Below, piece after piece: positions 1 through 5,199 of a stretch of 20,300 nt of DNA (the stretch's first letter is position 1; every line of letters starts with the position of its first letter). The translations under genes were made by a program, and so were the position numbers. The notes under the pieces are model-generated. The model worked only from the letters and a program-made list of their open reading frames with translations. It made no database searches and was not told the origin of the DNA. Location of the stretch: positions 1 through 20,300 of the forward strand of contig CAIRFY010000299.1 of the NCBI GenBank assembly GCA_903877945.1, written 5' to 3'. The DNA is from an uncultured Oscillochloris sp. (GTDB lineage: Bacteria; Chloroflexota; Chloroflexia; Chloroflexales; Chloroflexaceae).

Positions 1-1
1 G

Positions 2-91
2 GGCTGGCGCCTCGTGCGGGTGCCACAACCGTGGCTGGGAACACATGAGCAGGCAGTGATTGCCGCAGTACTAAGCGCGAAGGGAGTGTAA
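2..91 (+). CDS. C-terminal end of an unidentified protein (partial)
   Basis: An open frame enters from the left edge and stops with TAA at 89-91. It reads as a plausible protein tail (…RLVRVPQPWLGTHEQ…, ending …LSAKGV), rich in hydrophobic and charged residues in a normal alternation. Only about 29 residues are visible, so no family can be named. The other two frames over this stretch give less protein-like peptides. Being on the plus strand, it would sit upstream of the TPR remnant and TPR gene that follow, but a gap of nearly 200 bases with a repeat copy separates them. Confidence 0.4.
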   Translation, partial: GWRLVRVPQPWLGTHEQAVIAAVLSAKGV

Positions 92-184
92 TGAGATTCT
101 TGCCCAAGAGGTTCAATCCCGCCATTCACACCCTGTAGTGTATATAAACGTTTTTCAGTAAGTCAGGTCGAAGGGGAGATGGTA

Positions 185-288
185 CGGGAGTCGCACCTCG
201 TCCTCAAATCGGCAGATCTGAACTGAAGGTTCACCAACGCTGAGGTATTGGAATGCCCTAGCGGTACCAGGGACGCATTTCAGATCTG
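185..288. repeat. Diverged copy A of the local MITE family
   Basis: This stretch aligns with the intact element at 1652-1787. Shared blocks include CCTCGTCCT, AAATCGGCAGAT, GAGGxATTG and CAGATCTG, in the same order and with similar spacing. The right inverted end is degraded: only CAGATCTG near 281-288 remains, whereas the other copy carries a full 40-bp inverted end. This makes it an older or truncated copy. It lies directly before a TPR-like remnant. Confidence 0.65.
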
Positions 289-425
289 CTACCGCATTAC
301 GATGGCTCAAGACCCTGGCCATGACTGCTGGGCAACTCTACCACAGCCTCGGCAAAAACGACACTGCCATGGTTGCTCACCGTCTTGCCACCGCGTTTCA
401 TTTTCCTATTCCAGCCTTAATCTAG
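288..425 (+). pseudogene. Possible 3' remnant of a TPR protein gene
   Basis: In the frame ending with TAG at 423-425 the translation reads …ALRWLKTLAMTAGQLYHSLG… followed by KNDTAMVAHRLATAF. This has the A/G/Y/A spacing of a tetratricopeptide helix pair. No convincing start or ribosome binding site is present, and the frame runs leftwards into the MITE copy at 185-288. The simplest reading is the tail of a TPR gene truncated by that repeat. It ends 19 bases before the intact TPR gene, so it could be part of a former tandem pair. A chance open frame cannot be excluded at this length. Confidence 0.3.
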
Positions 426-444
426 CACCGAAAGGTAAAACCTC

Positions 445-1170
445 ATGTCTTTCTTTTCACGTCTCGTAGGGAACAACGCCGAGGATCTGCGCGAGAAAGG
501 CCGCCAACTTGTTCAGGATGGTCGAGTCGCTGAAGGTATAACGCTGCTTCAGGAAGCGTTGGCCGTTGCTGTACGACATCGCGACCAGAAGGCCGAAGGA
601 TGGGTGCGCAACACGCTGGGTATTGCGCTTAAAGACAATGGAGGAGACGTAACCGAGGCTGCTCAGCACTTACGTCTGGCATTAGATTTGGCTCGTAACA
701 AAAGCGACGTACTACTCGAAATGCAGGTCTGGTCTAATCTCGGATCTTGCTTCCGTCTTCTCGGCAATCTACTACAAGCAGCACAGTGCCAGAAAAAAAG
801 TCTCGAGTTAGCCGAGGCTCATGATAACCCAATTTGCTACAGCAGTTCCTTACATAACCTGGCAGGCGTTTTTGAGCAAGGTGGTCATATGGATGAAGCG
901 ATGGACTGTTATCGACAGCGGATACAGGTTGCTGCGAGGCTCGGCGATGCCCGGGGACTAGCAAATTCAACGCTGAGGCTGGCTACACTACTCTTAGAAG
1001 TAGGTGAAAATCAAGAGGCCCGCCAGCATTTGATGTACTTTTCGAATAACTATGGTAATGCGTCTATCCCCGCTGATGTTAGTAGTGCGCTCCTCATGCT
1101 GATGTCTCAGTGTTATAGCACTCCTACGGAGGTTGTAAAACGTACATACAAGCTAAAAAAGCTTTTGTAA
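445..1170 (+). CDS. TPR-repeat protein, 241 residues
   Basis: This encodes a soluble, helical repeat protein expected to bind other proteins. No signal peptide, membrane segment or enzymatic motif is visible. At least four TPR units can be read: around residues 15-45 (GRQLVQDGRVAEGITLLQEA), 50-90 (NTLGIALKDNGGDVTEAAQH), 93-130 (NLGSCFRLLGNLLQAAQCQK) and 135-170 (NLAGVFEQGGHMDEAMDCYR), with a weaker one after 175. The ATG at 445 is preceded by AAAGG at a workable distance. The last 13 or so codons (…YSTPTEVVKRTYKLKKLL) lie inside the left arm of a 40-bp inverted repeat whose other arm sits just before a broken Clp gene at 1529, so the natural C-terminus may have been altered. The neighbourhood (TPR then Clp-type gene) echoes the Clp-TPR pair of the intact operon downstream. 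Partner and function are unknown. Confidence 0.85.
   Translation: MSFFSRLVGNNAEDLREKGRQLVQDGRVAEGITLLQEALAVAVRHRDQKAEGWVRNTLGIALKDNGGDVTEAAQHLRLALDLARNKSDVLLEMQVWSNLGSCFRLLGNLLQAAQCQKKSLELAEAHDNPICYSSSLHNLAGVFEQGGHMDEAMDCYRQRIQVAARLGDARGLANSTLRLATLLLEVGENQEARQHLMYFSNNYGNASIPADVSSALLMLMSQCYSTPTEVVKRTYKLKKLL
1110..1149 (+). repeat. Left arm of a 40-bp inverted repeat
   Basis: Positions 1110-1140 are exactly complementary to 1496-1526, and the match continues inward to 1149/1487 with two mismatches. The arm forms the 3' end of the TPR coding region and contains TAGCACTCC. The two arms enclose about 340 bases. Confidence 0.85.
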
Positions 1171-1486
1171 CCAAGAACCGTGTAAGGGACGTGGAATTTT
1201 TTAAGTATCCCGGTACCTGTCATGCTGAGCGTAGCGAAGCATCTTTCCCGGCTTCCTGCACGACCCTTCGCTTCGCTCCTCAGAAAATTGAATGGTACCA
1301 TGTAAAAATGCTCTGAGCGACAGTTTCTCCCGGTGCCATTGGCCCGGCCATAAGATACTCAGGGTGACATGGTGATCGCGATGGGACGATTAAAAAATCC
1401 CGTTTCCCTAAAATGACTGAATAGAGCCGAAACAGTGGTGAAGACCACTATTTCGTGTCTCTAACTATTGACAAAGATAACCGCTC
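1171..1486. repeat. Non-coding stretch with a dispersed palindromic repeat
   Basis: No gene is seen in this interval. It contains TGTCATGCTGAGCGTAGCG from 1218, continuing GAAGCATCT to 1244. This is a form of the hairpin-prone repeat widespread in Chloroflexota and some other bacterial genomes. An inverted partner, CTTCGCTTCGCTCCTCAG, lies near 1266-1283, and a second inverted relative, ACTCAGGGTGACAT, lies near 1357-1370. It looks like one or two degraded copies of a REP-like element between the arms of the 1110/1487 inverted repeat. Confidence 0.5.
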
Positions 1487-1526
1487 GTTTGTACTTTTTA
1501 CAACCTCCGTAGGAGTGCTATAACAC
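1487..1526 (-). repeat. Right arm of the 40-bp inverted repeat
   Basis: Reverse complement of 1110-1149 (38 of 40 positions). It ends three bases before the ATG of the broken Clp-type gene, so GGAGTGCTATAAC forms that gene's leader. The arm could act as a hairpin partner, or mark a duplication or inversion. Confidence 0.85.
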
Positions 1527-1528
1527 CT

Positions 1529-1860
1529 ATGACCTTAACAACAGGCAAAAATGCGATGACCTATTACTCCTCCGCCCTTGAGCTTGCTTGGCAAATGTCG
1601 GCTTATGATGCCGGTCGCGCACACCACCGAGTATATTGAGCCAGAGTACCTTCAGGGACTCGCGCCTCGTCCTGAAATCGGCAGATTTGAATGAAGAACC
1701 CGCCAGCGCCGAGGCATTGAGACGCCTCAGCGATCGTGAACATTCAGTTCAGATCTGTCGATTTCAGGACGAGGCACGAGTCCCTGACCTTCTGGTGTCC
1801 ATCTGCGCCTTGCCAGACTGCGTCGATCTGCCATTTCTTGAGCGTAAGGGCTTTGTCGGC
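1529..1860 (+). pseudogene. 5' remnant of a second Clp/Hsp100-type ATPase gene (Clp N domain), disrupted
   Basis: From the ATG at 1529 the frame reads MTLTTGKNAMTYYSSALE… then LAWQMSAYDAGRAH, and stops at 1637-1639. In the adjacent frame, from about 1617, it continues AHTTEYIEPEYL, which together match the Clp N-terminal repeat pattern (A-x-x-L-A … Y-I-x-P-E-H/Y-L). A one-base gain or two-base loss near 1600-1620 explains the shift. Directly after …PEYL the MITE (1652-1787) interrupts. Removing it with one copy of the flanking CCT restores …EYLLVSICALPDCVDLPF, in frame up to about 1850. Beyond that lie an IS630-like remnant and an IS1634-like element, and no AAA+ module survives. It is a dead relative, not an exact copy, of the Clp gene at 5200. 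Its place after a TPR gene suggests a second chaperone-type locus was lost here. Confidence 0.55.
1652..1787. mobile_element. 136-bp MITE with 40-bp terminal inverted repeats
   Basis: Positions 1652-1691 and 1748-1787 are reverse complements with three mismatches. Each end begins TCAGGGACTCG and includes GCCTCGTCCTGAAATCG. CCT occurs directly outside each end (1649-1651 and 1788-1790), a possible 3-bp target duplication. There is no coding capacity. A diverged copy lies at 185-288, and a similar end (17 of 18 bases) lies at 14368-14385 at the edge of a transposase remnant. It interrupts a Clp N-domain reading frame. Confidence 0.8.
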
Positions 1861-1861
1861 C

Positions 1862-1934
1862 CGGTTGCTTCACGACCACCGATGCCCGCATCAAGCTCAA
1901 GAAACTCTACCCGACTCTCAACTCAGCAGCATAG
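1862..1934 (+). pseudogene. C-terminal remnant of an IS630-like transposase
   Basis: The frame ending with TAG at 1932-1934 reads CFTTTDARIKLKKLYPTLNS. This resembles the (W)xFTTxDARIKLKxLYP tail that I associate with IS630-family transposases. Everything upstream of it, including the catalytic region, is missing, so only about 24 codons remain. It lies between the broken Clp gene and the IS1634-like element. The call rests on a single short motif. Confidence 0.4.
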
Positions 1935-1950
1935 TTCGGACGGGGTACTA

Positions 1951-1964
1951 GTCCGACGTCGGAC
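1951..1964. repeat. 14-bp perfect palindrome
   Basis: GTCCGACGTCGGAC is self-complementary and ends two bases before the target-site copy of the IS1634-like element. It may be the end of the older IS630-like insertion or simply a hot spot for the later insertion. Confidence 0.5.
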
Positions 1965-1971
1965 GAGTCTA

Positions 1972-3780
1972 CTTGCCGTTCGCTTAAATCTGGATAGGGT
2001 TCGGAAGATCGGGTAGGCTCGTCATATGAACGAGCAACCCACAATACACACGGAACGGGTGGATGACGTGCCGCTGTTGCTGGCCCAACTGGAGCGTATG
2101 GGGGTGCCTCCATTAGTGGATGCCCATTTCCCAACCCACGGCAATCGTCAGGGGCTGAGTCTGGTCGGGGTGTGTGCCATCTGGTTGGCACATATCCTGT
2201 CGCGGGCCGACCATCGGCTCAATCATGTGCGCGCCTGGGCTGAGCATCTGCCGACTACCCTGGCCAGTTTCTTGTCGGCACCACTGCGCCCGACCGACCT
2301 GACGGACGACCGGCTGGCCGATGTGTTGCGGATGTTGAGCGATGATACCCGCTGGGCCGCGTATGAAGGGGCCTTGAACGGAAATCTCCTGCGGGTCTAT
2401 GACCTGCATCCCACCACGGTACGGGTGGATAGCACCACGGACAGCGGCTATTGGGAGGTCACCGAGGATGGCCTGTTCCCATTCGGCCAGTAAAGACCAT
2501 CGCCCCGATGTGCCGCAGGTCAAGGTGATGCTGGCCACCCTCGACCCGCTAGGGATGCCGCTGGCGGCGGATGTGGTGCCGGGTCAGTGCACCGATGACC
2601 CGTTGTATCTGCCGACCATTGCACGGGTACGGGCGAGTTTGGGCCGCACGGACCTGCTCTACATCGGCGACTGCACGCTGGGGACGGTGGGCAATTGGGC
2701 CGGGATCCACCATGCAGGAGATCATTACCTTTGCCCGCTGAGAGCCGTGCAGGTTCCTGCCGCCATCCTGGCGGCGCTGGTGGAGGCCGCCCTGGCAGAG
2801 GCCGCCCTGGCCACGCCCCCGACCCTGCCTACGGTCACACGGCTGAGCGATAATGGGAAGCCGGTAGTGATTGCGACCAGAACCGAGGACACGGTCACGT
2901 TGACGGCACGGGTGGACGATGAGCCGGTCACGTGGACCGAACGTCGCTTGCTGGTGCGCTCGCATGCCCATGCTGCAGCGCAGGCGAGGGGACTCCATCG
3001 GCGGCTGGTTCAGGCGGAGGCCGACCTGTCCGATCTGCTGGTCGCGCGGCGTGGGAAGGTGCGGCCCACCACCCCGACCGATCGGGAAGTGGCCGTCACC
3101 GCCATCCTGACCGCGCAGCAGGTGTCGGGCATGCTGACGGTGACGACCGAGGTGACAGCGCATACGCGTACCATCCGGCCCTATCGCGGCCAGCCTGCGC
3201 GGGAGGAAACCACGTACGACCTAGCCCTGACCACTACCCGCGATCGGGAGGAGATCACCGCCGCCGAGGCTCGCCTGGGCTGGCGGGTGTATGCGACCAC
3301 CCGGCCCGTCGACCAACTGAGTCTGGCGCATGCCGTGATGGCCTACCGCGAGGAGTACCTGATCGAACACAGCCTGGGCCGACTGAAAGGCGCGCCACTC
3401 TCGCTCCGGCCCGTCTATCTGAGCCGCGACGACCATACCACTGGACTGATTCGCCTGTTGACGATTGGAGTGCGCGTGCTGACCGTGTTGGAATATGCCA
3501 TCCGCCAGCGCCTGGCCGACACATGCCACCGTCAACGGCCTGTATGCCTGCCAGCCAGTCGAACCGCACCATCGCCTGCCCTACCGCTGAGCGTGTGCGG
3601 GAGGCGTTTCGCAACCTGACCCTGACCGTCGTCCACCTGCCAGGGCTGATCATCCGCCATCTCACGCCCTTGTCGGCGCTGCAACAACGGTTGTTGGCGC
3701 TGGCGGGCCTGGATCCCGTCTGTTATGGTCGTCTGACCGTACATTCGTCTGAACCACCTGGTAAATGAGCGAACGGCAAG
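1972..3780 (+). mobile_element. IS1634-like (IS4 superfamily) insertion sequence with 6-bp target duplication
   Basis: The element is bounded by perfect 13-bp terminal inverted repeats, CTTGCCGTTCGCT at 1972-1984 and its complement at 3768-3780, with weaker similarity further inward. AGTCTA flanks both sides (1966-1971 and 3781-3786), a clean 6-bp target duplication. The total length is 1809 bp. Its only gene is the frameshifted transposase at 2026-3768. Its GC content is visibly higher than the flanking sequence. The intact ends and duplication argue for a fairly recent insertion, yet the gene is already broken. Confidence 0.85.
2026..3768 (+). pseudogene. IS1634-type DDE transposase, frameshifted
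   Basis: The N-terminal part, 155 residues from the ATG at 2026, has the DUF4277-like lead-in of this family (TERVDDVPLLLAQLERMGVP) and the first catalytic Asp in TVRVDSTTDSGY. Near 2485 the frame must shift to continue as SKDHRPDVPQVKVMLATLDP. Loss of two bases in the family's usual GHSKDHRPD motif would explain it. The second frame carries the Asp of LLYIGDCTLG (about 2660) and the Glu of YLIEHSLGRLKG (about 3365). Near 3530-3600 the frame shifts again, and the tail PTAERVREAFRNLTL … HLTPLSALQQRLLAL is read in the first frame up to the stop at 3766-3768. Two or more separate shifts make a single programmed frameshift unlikely, so the copy is probably inactive unless helped in trans. Confidence 0.85.
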
Positions 3781-3930
3781 AGTCTACAGAGTCGCTATAA
3801 TTGCATAAATTTGTTTCAGGCTGTATACAATACAGTATAGGGGTGAGAAACACCCCCGCAATGGGGAGCCACTATCGAGGCAACACAGCAGATTATCACC
3901 ACTTTGGCCGGTACCTCGGCTAATGAAAGT

Positions 3931-4015
3931 AATGCATCCAGCAAAAGTAGTTCGGCTAGCATATCTTGCACATGTTGTGGTTGGTAACGCGGCCAGCAAA
4001 ATAGCTCGGACAGCA
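3931..4015 (+). repeat. Two imperfect 30-31-bp direct repeats
   Basis: AATGCATCCAGCAAAA… at 3931-3961 and AACGCGGCCAGCAAAA… at 3986-4015 share most positions, including the following TAG(T/C)TCGG block. They are spaced 55 bases apart start to start. Because this is not a multiple of three, they do not encode the same peptide in one frame. Origin unknown. Confidence 0.45.
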
Positions 4016-4121
4016 CCTCAGCCAATACGACTCGGAAATTTGACGGTATGCTCAATTAACCGTAAATAATGTGACGGATCCTGTAAGCATGAGCCGCCAC
4101 ATTAGCAACTCAGGAGAGCCG

Positions 4122-4155
4122 CTGTATACTGAAGCCTCACATCTCCAGTATACAG
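4122..4155. promoter_or_regulatory. 10-bp perfect inverted repeat, possible operator or hairpin
   Basis: CTGTATACTG (4122-4131) and CAGTATACAG (4146-4155) are exact reverse complements with a 14-base spacer. They end 36 bases before the small ORF at 4192. A related CTGTATAC motif occurs near 3823. This could be a dimeric repressor site or an RNA hairpin in the leader; no T-run follows, so a terminator is unlikely. Confidence 0.4.
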
Positions 4156-4191
4156 TAGCCCGCAACCTCTACACATGAAGGAAGTCACGCT

Positions 4192-4344
4192 ATGTCCTTA
4201 GAGCAGATCACACAGATCACGACCGCCACGACCGCCGTCTACACTCTCGGCAAACAAATCGGGCTCTGGCACTGGTTGCACAATTGGTTCCGCCAACAAC
4301 AGGGCGGTAGGCTGTCACGGGGCCGTAAGCCACTACGAAGGTAG
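4192..4344 (+). CDS. Small ORF, 50 residues, unknown
   Basis: The ATG at 4192 is preceded by AAGGAAG with a spacing of 8-9 bases, a good ribosome binding site. The product starts MSLEQITQITTATTAV, continues YTLGKQIGLWHWLHNWFRQQ and ends in a basic tail (GGRLSRGRKPLRR). It has a Thr-rich start, an aromatic and amphipathic middle with three Trp and two His, and a cationic end. This composition fits a small membrane-active or nucleic-acid-binding peptide, but no family is recognised. The ORF follows the 10-bp inverted repeat at 4122-4155, which could control it. It may also be the truncated start of a longer gene cut by the IS701-like insertion that follows. Coding status is uncertain. Confidence 0.4.
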   Translation: MSLEQITQITTATTAVYTLGKQIGLWHWLHNWFRQQQGGRLSRGRKPLRR

Positions 4345-4588
4345 TCCAGAGACTTGGACAGCCGACACGACAATGTCGCCCAGGTGCTTGACCTGGGCGA
4401 CGCTCGCCTTTGGCGATCACCTACACCACAATCGCCAGACGCGCTAATGATCGTATGGCACGAACTACATTAGGCTGCCTAATGGATAAGGATACACCTC
4501 GATCATCTTCTCCTCTTCACCGAGGGCGACCCCTCACACTTCTGCAAGCATCATGCCCGACCACGAAGCAAGTATGTACGCTTTGATT

Positions 4589-4861
4589 TTATCCATTGAT
4601 CCGTCTAGCGGCGTAGGCGAGCGCATCGGTCAGGCGGGCGATACGCGGTACCCAGACCGCACGGTTGAACACGCGATGATAGTTCTGGAACTGACTATTG
4701 TTGCTCATGCCTGTCATTCACAGCACGGTGGTGATCGTGCGTTTGTCCGATGCCAGGATGTTCCCCACGATCAATATGTGCATCCGTACCTACACCCATT
4801 CACTGAACAGCAATTCGAATGCCCGAAGGACGTGTATAATCGTGCGTGGGAGGTTGCGCAT
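4589..4861 (-). pseudogene. Internally deleted IS701-like transposase remnant
   Basis: Read on the minus strand from the ATG at 4859-4861, which has AGGAAGGA just upstream. The frame gives MRNLPRTIIHVLRAFELLFS, then HILIVGNILASDKRTITTVL, then MSNNSQFQNYHRVFNRAVW. This is the typical N-terminus of IS701-type transposases (LLVGAILAxGKRTVxxxLRVMG … FQNYHRVLNRAVW). Two in-frame stops interrupt it. After NRAVW the sequence jumps to VPRIARLTDALAYAA and a stop, which resembles the C-terminal end of the same family (…ERLTDALCYAA). The whole catalytic middle, about 300 residues, is missing, leaving a MITE-like derivative. Terminal inverted repeats could not be placed with confidence. Confidence 0.65.
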
Positions 4862-5199
4862 GGCTCGTTCCTTCCTGAACGTTAGGTTCACCAAGCGTAT
4901 CCTGCCTTTTGTTTTCTGTCTGCCGAATGGCAGAGACGACGAACGACGGCAGCGGGCGTTGGTCATCGCATGAACTCCCCAGGGATTCCCAAGAAGCTAC
5001 ACATGTTTTTTGCTCAACGGAGATACTGACATGCGGACTGCCATGAACTATGAAAATGGTAATGCGACAGTTATAGCAGTACCTTATCCTTACTGAGGTC
5101 TCAGTTTATCTAGTTACACAAAGTATGTTCAGCTCCTCAGTCGGCTATCTTTAATCCTCAAAGATTCTCGGCGAGCCGCTACGAAACGTGAGGACATCG
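4862..5199 (+). promoter_or_regulatory. Leader region of the chaperone operon
   Basis: No gene is seen between the IS701-like remnant and the Clp gene. The left half is probably the non-coding end of the insertion. The right half must hold the operon promoter. The only symmetric site noticed is ACTGAG-GT-CTCAGT at 5092-5105, followed by an AT-rich TTTATCTAGTT stretch. No clear CIRCE element (TTAGCACTC-N9-GAGTGCTAA) or consensus -35/-10 pair was found, so heat-shock control by HrcA is not supported. Confidence 0.3.

Larger units (their letters stand above)
3787..4191. other. Gene-poor AT-richer gap with short repeats
   Basis: No gene can be supported in these 405 bases. From left to right there is an inverted repeat CTGTAT-ACA-ATACAG near 3823-3837, a hairpin GGGGTG-agaaa-CACCCC near 3840-3856, a pair of imperfect direct repeats (3931-3961 and 3986-4015, both with CCAGCAAAA followed by TAG-TCGG), and an inverted repeat at 4122-4155. 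One forward frame ends …SSSASISCTCCGW and a minus-strand frame of 79 codons covers the same bases, but neither has a good start with a ribosome binding site. Confidence 0.5.

Noticed and set aside
1112..1526. CIRCE-like half-sites (TAGCACTC and GAGTGCTA) suggesting HrcA control
   Set aside because: The halves are nearly 400 bases apart and belong to the arms of a long inverted repeat; the 9-base spacing of CIRCE is absent.
2549..3163. 204-codon minus-strand frame inside the IS
   Set aside because: Shadow of the GC-rich transposase; composition is dominated by Arg, Gly, His and Gln.
3847..3985. Forward frame ending SSSASISCTCCGW, reminiscent of a modified-peptide precursor with Cys/Ser-rich core
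   Set aside because: No usable start codon with a ribosome binding site, no modification enzyme nearby, and the text spans part of an imperfect DNA repeat.
3816..4055. 79-codon minus-strand open frame (and an overlapping 71-codon one)
   Set aside because: It starts with TTG without a ribosome binding site, overlaps hairpins and direct repeats, and gives no recognisable protein.
4553..4885. 110-codon plus-strand open frame
   Set aside because: It lies antisense to a clear IS701-like transposase remnant, which explains the sequence better.
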